In this document: positions 23,781 through 34,424 of the stretch, piece by piece
Numbering within the stretch: the stretch's first letter is position 1
How the letters are laid out: every line of letters starts with the position of its first letter
Source: Rhabdophis nuchalis
Taxonomy: Eukaryota > Chordata > Lepidosauria > Squamata > Natricidae
DNA: 64,000 nucleotides
Direction: 5' to 3'
NCBI GenBank assembly: GCA_039707465.1
Contig: CM077643.1
Location: 200,161,605 to 200,225,604, forward strand
The notes under the pieces: model-generated
Told to the model about the DNA's origin: nothing
The model's input: only the letters and a program-made list of their open reading frames with translations
The model's database searches: none
Made by a program: the position numbers and the translations under genes

Positions 23781-24385
23781 CTGCCCTCCAGTTATCCAAC
23801 AGATTACTGACATCAAGTCAACACTCTAAAGCCACTCATTGAAAAAAATTCTGCTTCTGCTCTGAACAAAACTATATTAGCACATGCAGCAAATATTTCA
23901 GGTTCGCAGTGTTGTAGCTGTCCACAGCTGCTGCTTTTTTAATTGGAACCAGGCGAACAAAATTGTCAGAAAGCCTGGCTGGAAAGAGATAAACAAGGGC
24001 TCAAGGATACAAAATGATTAGTAGATTTATTATAGAAGAGACAATGGCACCATCTGAACAAAATTCCAGCAACTACCGCATGTTAGATACGAGACCCATT
24101 CATAGTGGAGTCTTTGTGCTTTTTGAGATTGAAATTTTTTTTTTGCTTCGAGACTACTGTAGGTAACATCTTCACTGTGAGAAGGGTTTACGTACACTAG
24201 TTTGCTCTATCAGCATTGGTGGAAGTATTGTTTTCTCTTGGTAGTTCCTCGATTAGGCTGTTGTTTACTGCTGTATACTATTCCAGTATTTTAAAAGGAG
24301 AAAAAGTGGACACTGGAAACTACACACTAATTATTTTGGTATCAATATCTGGGCAAATACTAGAAAAATAATTACACAGTAGGCT
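23781..24385. other. No gene recognised
   Basis: Unique-looking DNA. Confidence 0.45.
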
Positions 24386-24389
24386 TATG

Positions 24390-25250
24390 AGCAGATAAAA
24401 GCTAACAGCATTATTACCAGAAGCCAGCATGGATCTGCTAAAGATTGGTCATGGCAGACAAATCCTATTGTGCTCTTTGACAGTGTGACTATATTAGTGG
24501 ACCAAAGGAATATATACATGTAGTATACTTAGACTTTAATAAGGCCTTTGAACAAGTAGACTCCAGCTTCCTTCATGATAAACTGAATGAAGTGGGAATA
24601 ATGGTCCTATACTAGATGAATTCATTGTTGGATGAACAATCATAGCCAACAAATGGTCCTTAATGGGTCTACATCCACAGTGAAGGAGAAATGCAATGAG
24701 TTCTGTCCTGGAAGAAGTACTCTTCAAATCTTAATTAGTGGCTTAGATGAGAGAATAGAAGGGATGACCATAAAACGTATATACAAATGCTGGGGGATGG
24801 ATTGGTAATACCCCAAGAAATAGAAACAACATTCAACTTGATCTTGATAGGTTTAAACATTGAGTTGTATCCAATAAAATATTACCAAATGGTGGGAAGA
24901 GAAAGATTCTGTACTTTGGCAGGAAAAACTTTGGCACAAATACATGAACAGCAATACCTGAGTATTTGCAAGAATCAGTAGTACTGGTAGGCCACAGTTT
25001 AAGCATGAGTCAGCACTGTGCTACAGCTATAAAAGCAGTTCTGATTTGCATCAACAGGTGGTGGGAAGTGATAGTACCACTGGTCAGACCACACCTGGAA
25101 TACTGTCTCCTGTTTTGGTTACCACAATACCATAAGAGAGTAGAGAAAATAGGCAAGAATGATAAGGAGTTTGGAAGCTAAATCTTATGAAGAACAGTTG
25201 AAGGAACTTGTGTTTATCCTAAAGATGAGGTGTCTGTCTATGTGAACACT
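24390..25250 (+). mobile_element. Decayed CR1-type LINE fragment
   Basis: Scraps of CR1 ORF2 are readable in changing frames: a TLDFNKAFE-like RT motif near 24528-24555, MSQHCATAIKAV near 25005, and LVRPHLEYCLLFW near 25079-25120. Numerous stops and frameshifts show it is much older than the CR1 at 39596-40740. Confidence 0.75.
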
Positions 25251-25456
25251 TGATAGCAGTTTTCCACTGCATGGGGGGGGGGGGTGTCACAGAGTGAAAG
25301 GTATGGATTTACAGTAAGATAAGACAAGAACTTGGGTTGGAGATATTACAAAGAGAAATCCAAATTTGAAATTTCCTGATTGAGGGAAATATTAAGCAGT
25401 CCTGAAAGGGTGACTGCTTCATCTCTGAGATTGCCAAGAAAATATTGGATAGTCAC

Positions 25457-25904
25457 CAGTGGTGGGATTCAAAAAATTTTTTACTACTGGTTCTGTGGGA
25501 ATGGCTTGGTGAGTGTGGCAGGGGAAGGATACTGTAAAATCTCTCCCCACTCCAGGGGAAGGTTACTGCAAAATCCCCATTTCCTCCCAATTAGCTGGGA
25601 CTCGGGGGGCAGAGAATAGATAGATGGGGGCAGGGCCAGTCAGAGATGGTATTTACCAGTATTTACTTATTTATTTATTATTTTGATTTATATACCACCA
25701 TATTTTCCCTGGGGCTACTCAGGGCAGTGCACAGAAAGATAAAAACCCAACAACACATACAAAATATAAAAGACAATTAAATTATTAAATCTGTGCTAAA
25801 ATTTGGATAATGTAAAAATTAAAACCTTGAACTACTTTGAACTACTCAAAAGTTCCACTACCGGTTCTCCAGAACTGGTCAGAACCTGCTAAATACCACT
25901 TCTA
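25457..25904. mobile_element. hAT-type element containing a nested L2 tail
   Basis: It starts CAGTGGTGGGATTCAAAA with TTACTACTGGTTCTGTGGG. The distal part (about 25851-25904) reads CTACCGGTTCTCCAGAACTG and AGAACCTGCTAAATACCAC, the complementary end of the same family as 41137-41332. The 8-bp duplication ATAGTCAC is exact at 25449-25456 and 25905-25912. The right terminus is degraded, and an L2 3' end sits inside. Confidence 0.82.
25655..25850 (-). mobile_element. L2-type LINE 3' end inserted in a hAT element
   Basis: The minus-strand 3' UTR with the CTGCCCTGAGTAGCCCC-type segment, TATATAAATC and a TAAATAAATAAGTAAAT tail interrupts the hAT element. A repeated TTGAACTACT at 25828-25848 lies at the junction. 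Confidence 0.8.
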
Positions 25905-25912
25905 ATAGTCAC

Positions 25913-26134
25913 TTTTCTGGGATATTATGAACATTCCTGCACTTGGACTAGACGATTCCCAAGATAACTTCCAATCCTATAAACTTAGGCCTAGATTATT
26001 TCACAGTACAACCTTCCAAAATAGGTGAGTTCAGTCTCCAACCTCTGGTTTTAATTACTCTTTCAGAATAAGCAACATTTCAGTTTTTTCAAGGTAAGGA
26101 TTAGAAGTAGACACTCTATTTCCAATAATAATTG
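25913..26134. other. No gene recognised; short spacer
   Basis: Unique-looking DNA between two hAT-type elements. Confidence 0.5.
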
Positions 26135-26159
26135 GCTGATAGCAGGGGTGGGTTTCTAA

Positions 26160-26720
26160 GGGTTCGCCCGGGATCACGCGAGCCCTTTCGTCAAATTTCC
26201 CGATCCCGAGCGTTCCCTTTCGACCGTGGATCCGGAAGTAAGTCCTCCGTGTTTGTCCTCGCCCCCCCCCCCGCCGCCCAGCCAACGCTAAAATCGCTGG
26301 ACGGGGGGGGGGCTAACCGCCGCTGCTAACTGCTGCTCCCTCAGCTGGGCGGGCAGGCAGGAAAGCAAGCAAGGCGGCTGCGTTGTCTTCTTTTTCCCTC
26401 AGCGACGCGCCGCCCCAGCCCCTGCTGCTGCCGCCACCACTGCAGAGAGGAGGAGGAGGGGGCAGCCCCCTGGGCAGAGCGTGCGATTCCCTTCCTCCCT
26501 CCCCCTCCCTCCCTCCACAGCCGGCATGCTGGCCACTCATCATTTCCAGGGGCTGCCGTTCCTCACACACACACACACACAGAGGCTTCTCAGCTCCTGG
26601 AAGGAGCCTGAGCGAGCGAGCGAGCGACCAAGCAAGCACGGCGGGCGGCCGGGCAGCTGGGGCAGGCTAAGGCAAGTGACCTGGGCTGAGGAGGCTCCGC
26701 GGAGGTGGGGGCAGGGCGAG
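26160..26720. promoter_or_regulatory. CpG-rich block inside a hAT-type element
   Basis: CpG density is far above the surroundings (GAGCGAGCGAGCGAGCGACC, GCGGGCGGCCGGGCAGC and similar runs). It also has CT-rich and GC-box-like motifs, a (CA)n run at 26563-26581 and C/G homopolymers. It looks like a promoter/CpG island or a gene 5' UTR. No coding exon can be supported: the overlapping frames on both strands are compositional. Whether it was captured from a host gene is inference. Confidence 0.5.
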
Positions 26721-26729
26721 GACGACGAC

Positions 26730-27620
26730 AGACAGACAGAGGCACAGACACAGAGAGAGACAGGGAGGGAGGGGGGAACCAGAGAGTGACAGACACACAC
26801 AGAGACAGAGAGTGGGAGGGAGGGAGAGAAAGATAGACAGAGACACAAAATGAGTGATTTAAATGCCTGAATGCAAGACAGACAGACAGACACACACACA
26901 CACACACACACAGAGTGACAGATGGGCAAACAAAGGAGAGAGAGACAGAGAGAGAGAAAGAAAAAAAGAAGGTGGGAGAGAGAGAAAGAAAGAGAAAGAA
27001 AGACAGACAGAGAGAAAGAGAGAGAAAAGAAAGAGAGACAGAAAGGAAAGAAAGAGAAAAAAGAGAGAAAGAAAAGCGACATAAAGAGAGAAAGAGAAAG
27101 AGAGAGAGAAAGAAAGAGAGAGAGAGAAAGAGAGAAAGAAAGAGAGAGAGAGAAAGAGAAATAGGGAAAGAGAGGGGGGGGAAAGAGGGAAAGAAAGAGA
27201 AAGAAAAAGAAAAAGAAAGAAAGAGAAAGAAAGAGAGAGAGAGAAAGAGAAAGAAAGAAAGAAAAAGAAAGTGGGAGAGAGAGAAAGAAAGACAGACAGA
27301 GAAAAAGAGAAAGAAAGAGACAAAGGAAAGAAAGAGAAAAAAAGAAAGAGAGAGAGGGAAAGAAAGAAAGAGACAGAAAGAGAGAGAGAGAAAGAGAGGG
27401 AGAGAGAAAGAGGGAAAGAAAGAAAGAGAAAGAGAAAGAGAAAGAAATAGAGAGAGAAAGAGGGAAAGAAAGAAAAAATGAGAGAGAAAGAAAGAGAGAG
27501 AAAGAGGGAAAGAGAAAGAAAGAGAGAAAGAAAGAGAGAAAGAGAAAGAAAGAGAGACAGAGAAAGAGAGAAAGAAAGACAGAAGGAAAGAAAGAAAAAG
27601 AGAGAGAGAGAGAGAGAACT
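26730..27620 (+). repeat. GA-rich polypurine tract, about 0.9 kb
   Basis: Nearly uninterrupted purine sequence made of GAAA, GAGA and GACAGACA blocks, with a (CA)n run at 26890-26911. The 358-residue and 260-residue Ser/Leu/Phe-only frames on the minus strand and the Lys/Arg/Glu frames on the plus strand are products of this low complexity, not genes. Confidence 0.95.
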
Positions 27621-27804
27621 TATGACCACAATTAAGCCCAAAAGTTTGGTTGCTAACCAAGACCATTGTTAAGTGAGTTTCACATTTTCCAAATTGGCCA
27701 CTCCCACCCGGTCACATGGCCGGCAAGCCACTCCCACCCGGTCACATGGCCAGCAAGCCACAGAACCTGTTCCAAAAATTTTGAAACCCACCCCTGGCTG
27801 ATAG

Positions 27805-28280
27805 TTGCCATATGCATCCCTAGAGGGCCTCATTATGTCCACATCTCCTTCCCCTCTAATGGCACATTTGCCTATTAAGGCGCCCTCTCCCTGTGTACAA
27901 GGGATAAGAGCACACTTTGCAAGAGATCAATTAATTTTTATATTTTTCGCTGAAACTCTTTTGAAGTAATTTCAGCGTTCATATTCTGTTCCTGGCTATC
28001 CCATATTGTACACACTGACATGCAGACACATCTCAGCTATGACCATTTTTTTTACTAGCTTCCCTGTCTTGCAGATAAAGTGGCTATGATTGTTACGTAT
28101 GAATTGTGTTTTAAATGCCAGAAACTACTCCAATTCTATGAAGAGTCTAATATGAATTATTAGAACAGCCTTCTTTAATCCAGTACCTTGTAGGTACTTG
28201 GAACTTTAGTTCTCTCATGAATTTGAACAGTTTTTAGAAAAATAAACAACCATGGAGCAAATTTGGTAATTGATGAAAAA
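27805..28280. other. No gene recognised
   Basis: Unique-looking DNA. Confidence 0.5.
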
Positions 28281-28292
28281 CTATATTGTAAA

Positions 28293-28631
28293 TGGGACAT
28301 GGTGGCTCAGTGGCTAAGATGCTGAGTTTGTCAATCAGAAAATTGGCAGTTCAGTGGTTCGAATCCCTAGCGCCGCATAACAGAGTGAGTTCCCATTACT
28401 TGTCCCAGCTTCTGCCAACCTAGCAGTTCAAAAGCATCTAAAAATGCAAGTAGAAAAATAGGGACCACTTTGGTGGGAAGGTAACAATGTTCCATTGACC
28501 TTTGGCATTTAGTCATGCAAGCCACATGATCGTGGAGATGTCTTCGGAAAGCACTGGCTCTTCGGCTTTGACACGCCCCCCCCCCCCCGGGAACGACTAG
28601 CATGCCTGTGCAGGGGAACCTTTACCTTTAC
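28293..28631 (+). mobile_element. Sauria-type tRNA SINE with 12-bp target duplication
   Basis: Head TGGTGGCTCAGTGGCTAAG (A box) and GGTTCGAATCC (a canonical B box), body as in 21565-21920, tail GGGGAACCTTTACCTTTAC. The exact 12-bp duplication CTATATTGTAAA at 28281-28292 and 28632-28643 defines both ends. A C homopolymer of about 14 bases lies at 28573-28587. Confidence 0.92.
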
Positions 28632-28643
28632 CTATATTGTAAA

Positions 28644-29571
28644 CAATATATTTGTGCAGTGTGTATGAGAGAGAAACTAATTAGGAACCTGTACATAGAG
28701 CTGTAGGTCCTTAAACTGATGGTATTCACCCTTAATGCACTTTCCCAGTACTGCTTGACCGCTAAGTGAAATAAATTGTCCTATTTATGCTCTAAATGGC
28801 CATACAAATACTTTTATCAAACGAGGCCTCTATAAGTCCATAGCAACTTCCTGAAAAGAAAAGAAGGAAAAGAAGACACAGAGCATTTTGTTAATGATGG
28901 TATAGTTAAATGATAGTTTCTTTCAATGCTGCTTTAATGATTTAGCATTTTCCTAGGAAATAGCCTCAAGATCTGAACACAGATTTTAAGGACTATTGGT
29001 TAAGTATTGGTTACCCACATAACAATGCCTTTCTTCCTTTTCATTTTCCTGATGTAATTCCTAAGCACTACTGCTCCTCTGCAACACATTGAAATACTTA
29101 GGAAAGGCTTTTGAAAAAAATTAAAAACCTCCCTCTATCTGTCTTACCACATTGTTATTGCTCATCTCCATTTGAAGATAAGCACAGGAAAGGGAAGGGT
29201 AGGGAGGACATTGGTAAGAAGGTGGCAGAGAAAAACCATTTACGTGTTTTCCCCAAATGATTTATGAAATGATCATTTCTGTCTTTGGGATGAAATATAG
29301 ATAGGTAATTTCCAGGTCATTCCAAGCATGGAAAGCCTGGACACATTTAACCCTCTCTAATAGGATACCTCAGGGCAGTCTAGCTTATCCAGGTTATAAC
29401 CACACTCAGGGTCACCTCTAAATTTAATAAATTTATATAAATATAATAAACAAATAAACTACAGCTAGATGGGAGAATGGAAGAGTTTTGGGATGGGGGC
29501 AGAATACAACCTAAGTGGCACCTGCCTTTACCTTTATTATGGGTAAAGTTGGCATATCCTACATTTACGGT
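28644..29571. other. No gene recognised
   Basis: Unique-looking DNA. Confidence 0.5.
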
Positions 29572-29579
29572 CCTTTCAA

Positions 29580-29859
29580 CAGGGGTGGGATTCAGCTGGG
29601 TCAGAGCAGTTCGGGTAAACCTGGCCATCAGTTGAGAACAAACTGGTTTGCTCCGATGATCAGTTAGACCCGCCTGCCCCTGTGCTTATACTGACCTATA
29701 TTCCCTTTTCTGAAGCCCAGCTGATAGGCGCAGCAGAACAGCTCAGCCGTTTTGCACCGGGGCTGCAGTAGAAGGTAAGTTTTCAAATGCACCGCATGCA
29801 CACATAGCGAAGCACATGCTCAGCGAACTAGTTGTTACATCGGTTGAGTCCTACCACTG
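29580..29859. mobile_element. Non-autonomous hAT-type element (280 bp)
   Basis: Ends CAGGGGTGGGATTCAGC and GAGTCCTACCACTG; flanks CCTTTCAA and CCTTTCAG match at 7 of 8 bases. No coding capacity. Confidence 0.82.
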
Positions 29860-29867
29860 CCTTTCAG

Positions 29868-30654
29868 ATATCAATACAGGTTACCTGCCAGAAGACTTTT
29901 TAGTGTCTTGTTGAATTTGGGTTCCAGCCCTAGTGTTCAATCACAATTACCTCAAAATATGCAGCAATGACAAGGATGTTGAGGTTATGCAAGAAATATA
30001 GGCACACACATTGTCCTGCACTGAACTGAATAGGAATCAGTAGTTTGCTAGGTTCACTTGAAATACTAGTATTTTAAAAGAATCTGTAAAAACATTTATA
30101 GGGCTGGGTATTGTTATACCCAATATAACGCTATAATATAACACGCTTTATTGCCTCTTTATAACATCTTTCCAAAGCGTGGGAAAAAATTGTTTCAACA
30201 TCATTGAAATCCCAAACTAATTTGTCCTTTTTTAATAGTGTGTACCATTTGTGTAGTGGGAAATATTTGCACAAAGAGATTTCTCATTTGCTCTATTCTA
30301 ACACAAAGTTAAATCTGCAAATAAAATGACGTCCCAAACATATCCATGTGCACTATATAGAATATTTCAAGGAAGCAGCAGACCTGGTATGCAATGCAGA
30401 TATTTTTTTCTTATTATTTTGTGCACAGTTACCTCAGATTTGAAGCTCTTTTTCGCAATACAAGATTAGCCAAGGAAAATAAATGCTCCAGAGAGAGACC
30501 AGTGTTGGCTGTTGAACTGCTAAAATTGCTGATTACAAGCAGATTTGGTTGGTTATTTGTAGCCATTTTAACATTTTGCAGCAACAGAACAATATAAGAC
30601 TAAAATAATAAAGTGTAGCCCAGAGTCAATCAGAGTCAGATGACATCTCAATCA
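29868..30654. other. No gene recognised
   Basis: Unique-looking AT-rich DNA. Confidence 0.5.
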
Positions 30655-30870
30655 AATCATTTAATAATTTAATAATAATAATTTTAATATTTCTAAACCG
30701 CACCCTCTCCCCACAGGGACTCGAGGCGGTGCATAGGCACAGTAAAACAATAAATACATATAAACATTTCATTAAAAATAAATTAAAATCCAAACCTGCG
30801 CTAAAATTCCCATTAAAACTAAGCAATATTACAAAACCCCAATAAAACCCCAAAGACTTAATTTAAATTA
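30655..30870 (-). mobile_element. L2-type LINE 3' end
   Basis: Minus-strand 3' UTR: CACCGCCTCGAGTCCC, GGTTTAGAAATATT and an AATAAT-rich tail at 30662-30685. No coding part. Confidence 0.8.
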
Positions 30871-31381
30871 AGTAATAGCTAATTACTAATATCAACACTG
30901 TTAATGGCAAAGTGGCATAGACCAGTTCAGAAGGTTGGAAAGTCAAGGTATCTGCTATACTTTCCATCCTCAGGCCATATCAATTTGGCCTCAAAAGTGT
31001 TCTCACATCTGTTAAGAAAGATGGCTTTCACTTGACATCCACTACTTCAATCAGACTGGAATACAAACACTGCGGAAAAACAACCAGCTCTTTCAGATTG
31101 TTGTTGTTTGATCTCACTCTTGACTTTTTAAATATTTGCTCATGAGTGCATTAGCCACAGTTGTCTGCTTTGCACTTGATCCTCTTGCTTGATGGAAACT
31201 TATCAAACCAAATCCCAATGCACATGCCACTACATATGAGTACAACTGCTGTATGTGCCCTTCAGGGTTTTTCTTTTTTTAATTTAAAGGCACAGTTTGC
31301 ACACTCAGCTAGGCTTTCATAAAGGTAAAAATTGGGCAGGCAAGCACCAAAGTTAACTGCAGTGGAAAGCCAGATGTTTCA
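30871..31381. other. No gene recognised
   Basis: Unique-looking DNA. Confidence 0.5.
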
Positions 31382-31389
31382 CTTCGTTG

Positions 31390-31697
31390 CAGTGGTGGGT
31401 TATGACTGGGTACGTCCCTGTATGGGCAAACAGGTGCCCCCCAGGAGCACCAGGTACTGTTCCAGTATAGTGCTGCGGGTCCCCACCCACCTGCCCGCAC
31501 TCCTTACCTGTATTTGAGCTGTTCAGGGCTTCCGCACACGCGAATGTAACGTACAGCACCTGCACAACGCTCAAGCAGCTGGAGCATTGCAGGCGGTAAG
31601 TATGCATGTGTGTGCTGTGCGTGTGTGCGTGTGTGCTGAACACATTCATGTGGTTGACGCCTGGCCCTGTTGCAATGGCATCCGGAACCCACCGCTG
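31390..31697. mobile_element. Non-autonomous hAT-type element (308 bp)
   Basis: Ends CAGTGGTGGGTTATGA and CCGGAACCCACCGCTG; flanks CTTCGTTG and CTTCATTG match at 7 of 8. A GT-rich run lies at 31604-31636. The overlapping frames here are accidental. Confidence 0.82.
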
Positions 31698-31799
31698 CTT
31701 CATTGGCACATCAAAGATTAGCCTCGCAACTATTCCTCCCAGAAAGGAAAAATACAGTGTAAAAGGAGAGAGGAAATGTGGAAATGCCATTTATCTATC

Positions 31800-32815
31800 T
31801 ATATATTATTAAATTTCTTGTGTCTGTAACCTTTAACTGAATAAAACAGGATAAAACGTTTTCAACCAAGTTGAGTTAAATGGGCTAACTTTTAAAATGG
31901 TGGAAGCCATGATTCCCAAGGGGATGGAATTTGGGAAGTTGTGACTGCTTCATTACTGCCAAGGTGTTGGTGCTTCAACACCATAGCTGTGCTGACACAT
32001 AAGCCATGTCACATTACCCTCATTTCCGTCATTTCTTGACAGCAACTCACATTTCCAATATAGCACCATTATCTCTGTGCTCACATTACTCTCCCTCCCT
32101 TTCTCCCTGACACTTACTTGTGTGCTAATGGGAACGGATGGGATGGGATGGAAGGAAAGAGGGAAGGAAGGAAGGAAGGAAGGAAGGAAGGAAGGAAGGA
32201 AGGAAGGAAGGAAGGAAGGAAGGAAGGAAAAATTTGTAATGCTCATTGCCACAAGGAAACTCAGTGCAGAAACTGACATGAAGTTGAAAGTTGCTTCTGC
32301 TCCTACTGCTATTTATGCCTGCCTCTGTTGATTGCCTTTCTCTGTTTAGGTAAGGAAATATCTCTTAAAAAATGACCCAATTGGTCACCAGTTATCTAGT
32401 TTTAGTAATATACTAAACTCTCATGTCTGTAACCTTTAATTGGGTGAAAGAGTGCATTGTAGACAACAATTTTTGCACCAAGGTACTTCAAATGGGCAGG
32501 ACAGATGATTCCTGTAGATTTGAAAATTTGCAAATTTGTGATAGTTTTAATATTGCTGCGCCATCTCCCAGAGACTCAGTAGACCAATCCCTCCCTAGCC
32601 CTCTAAAGGCCAAGTCCTCCTTTGGCTGCTGGAGATCAGGTAGACCAATCGTGCCCTCGTTCCTTGGAGGTGTGGCCCCACATTTACCTCCCAGAGAACA
32701 ATCAGTGGCAGCCAAGTTGACCTAAAGTTGTACATTGTTCCCACTCCCACTCCTTTTTTGCCCACTAATGGTCAATTTGTTTCTCTGTTTAGGTAAGCAA
32801 ATATCTCTGTAATGG
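31800..32815 (+). repeat. Two diverged copies of an unassigned repeat
   Basis: Unit 1 (from about 31810) and unit 2 (from about 32405) share TGTCTGTAACCTTTAA, a block around ATGATTCC...GAATTTGGGAAGTTGTGA (similar at about 32508-32545), and TCTCTGTTTAGGTAAG followed by AAATATCTCT (32340 and 32786). The units differ in length, partly because a (GGAA)n tract has expanded in unit 1. No coding capacity is recognised. Confidence 0.55.
32146..32231 (+). repeat. (GGAA)n microsatellite
   Basis: About 18 copies of GGAA. Such tracts can act as ETS-factor binding arrays; that is general knowledge and not shown here. Confidence 0.95.
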
Positions 32816-32924
32816 TAAACCAATATGTAATGGATTGCCTAGTACACTATGAATGGCATTTTTCTCTATTTCTTAGCTTTGAAATTTGTCATAACTACCT
32901 AGTAGACATTACCTGAAAATTAAG

Positions 32925-33178
32925 TAGGAGTCTGGTAGAACCTTTACTTACTAAAATATTTCATTAAACATCCTAAGCTTTCATGAGCTGCAACTCACTG
33001 CATCAGATGGATGGCGTGGCTAATCTGATATAGGATTTAAATTGGGGTGAAGTGAGAAGGGTTCACGCATCAGATGAAGTGCACAAAGGTTTGTGCTTTT
33101 TATGAAATGTTGTTAATCAGAAAACTACCAGACTGATCCTGATTTTTTTTTGTCACCGTAGACCAACATGACTATCTT
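32925..33178. repeat. Head-to-head pair of an old tetrapod repeat
   Basis: The right half reads CATCAGATGAAGTGCAC ... GTTGTTAATCAG ... GTAGACCAACATGACTATC on the plus strand. The left half carries the matching AAGCTTTCATGAGCTGCAAC ... CTGCATCAGATGGATG in the opposite sense. I recognise the pattern as a widespread tetrapod repeat but cannot name its class. Confidence 0.5.
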
Positions 33179-33182
33179 CCTA

Positions 33183-33255
33183 TAAGCCCTGGGTCCTTTT
33201 GGAGAAGGGCGGGATATAAATTGAATAAAATAAAATAAATAAATAAATAAATACA
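33183..33255 (+). mobile_element. L2-type LINE 3' terminus
   Basis: CCCTGGGTCCTTTTGGAGAA, GGGCGGGATATAAATTG and an AAATAAATA tail: the last 70 bp or so of the L2 3' UTR. Confidence 0.8.
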
Positions 33256-33404
33256 GTGAAGATAAATAAGAAAGGAACTGATAATCGTAGTATTGTTTTG
33301 AAAAAGTTTTATTGAGTTTTAACAATTTTCTAGAGGGTAAGTAAGGTAAGGGTTACAGAAACATTTTGAGAACCTTTGCGTCAGAGTCCTTGGCCCATCC
33401 CGGG

Positions 33405-34424
33405 CTACATAATAAAACAATAGTAAAGAAATTTATCCGAAAAAATACTACAAGATAAAGACAAGTGAATACTTAATACATTTCCAATTCTCAGATGGCA
33501 GACATGTACAAACATCCTGGTACAAAAGGAATAATAAAAAAGAAAGTTAGTAAAAAAAAAAGAAAAACAAGCAAAATCATTTTTTTGATCTAAGTCTTTT
33601 GGCAATTGTATCTTCTTTTTCTCCCGCCTGGCCCGCAGTGGGCGGGGCCGTGGCACCCTCCGCCCCCCCGGATCTTCCCCCAGGACAGAGGAATGTTTTT
33701 TAAGAAAGGCTTCCGCCTCAGCAACTGTTTTAATCTTCACTCTTCCTCCTTCCCAGAACACCAGCATCCCTTCGGGCATCGCCCACTTGAACCAAATCCG
33801 TGGTCAAACAATTTTTTGGATAAGAAGGAAAATTTCCTTCTCATTTCTCTAATTTTTTTTTGGGACCTGCTTCAAGATAACGACCACCTTTTGTTGGTAA
33901 ATTAAAGGACCCCGTCTCTGCGCCCTCAAAATTCCCTCCCTGGTTGACCTTCTAACAAATTTAATGTGTATCTCTCTGGGTACTTCATTTATCCTGGCAT
34001 ATGCTGAGTTTATTCTGTAGACTAGGTCAATGTCCCCCCTGATCTCATCTTTAGGTTTATGTAAATAGTCTGCTAAAATTGTGCTCATGAGTTCAGGCAG
34101 GCATTCACCAGATTCTTCAGAAATATTCTGAAATCTTAAAAAATATGACATCCTTTCAAAGTCCATCCTAGACATATGCCCAGTTAGTTCCCCCACCTCA
34201 CTGTTAACATTTTTAAGCTCTCCCTTTGCCTCAATTAGCCCCCCTTCCAGATCTTCAGTCTTCTGTGTATTCTCCTGCACTTGCTTCCGAGTATCCAAGA
34301 GTTCCTTCTTAAAGTTGTTATTTTCTCCTCTCTGGGCCTTAATTTCCTGCACCAAAGTTTGTATAACAGATTCCAGAGAAGACAATCTTTGTTCCAAACC
34401 TGCCAATTCTGATTTTTGTGCCAT
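33405..34424 (-). pseudogene. L1 ORF1p-like protein, frame-damaged (copy A)
   Basis: ORF1p-type proteins coat the element RNA as trimers and are needed for L1 retrotransposition. Residues about 5-85 are a heptad-rich coiled coil (LAGLEQRLSSLESVIQTL onward). The RRM-like domain follows (SYFLRFQNISEESGE, PREIHIKFVRRSTREGI), then the C-terminal domain (MPEGMLVFWEGGRVKIKT). Compared with copy B, one extra base in the A run near 33853-33861 shifts the frame and gives an early stop at 33849. A missing base near 33799 restores it, so only about 21 codons are out of frame. A further one-base change in a G run near 33660-33675 replaces the natural Lys/Arg-rich end and lets the frame run on to 33405. 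The start is the Met at 34424, which matches copy B. Confidence 0.85.

Larger units (their letters stand above)
26143..27796 (+). mobile_element. Composite hAT-type element (1654 bp) with CpG-rich and GA-rich cargo
   Basis: Perfect 14-bp terminal inverted repeats (CAGGGGTGGGTTTC at the left, GAAACCCACCCCTG at the right) are bounded by an exact 8-bp duplication GCTGATAG (26135-26142 and 27797-27804). This is strong evidence that the whole 1654-bp block moved as one unit. Terminal sequence resembles the 395-bp element at 7126-7520. Inside are a CpG-rich block (26160-26720), a long GA-rich tract (26730-27620), a fragment of the repeat seen at 37330-37745 (about 27617-27690) and two copies of a 30-bp unit (27699-27758). 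There is no transposase, so it would need one in trans. The cargo is not typical of the short members of this family. Confidence 0.85.

Noticed and set aside
26383..26789. Coding exon in the CpG-rich block
   Set aside because: Frames on both strands are open because of base composition; Pro/Ser/Arg-rich with no recognisable domain.
26590..27666. 358-residue and 260-residue open frames rich in Ser, Leu and Phe on the minus strand, and Lys/Arg/Glu frames on the plus strand
   Set aside because: They are translations of a GA-rich polypurine tract with no complexity or domain structure.
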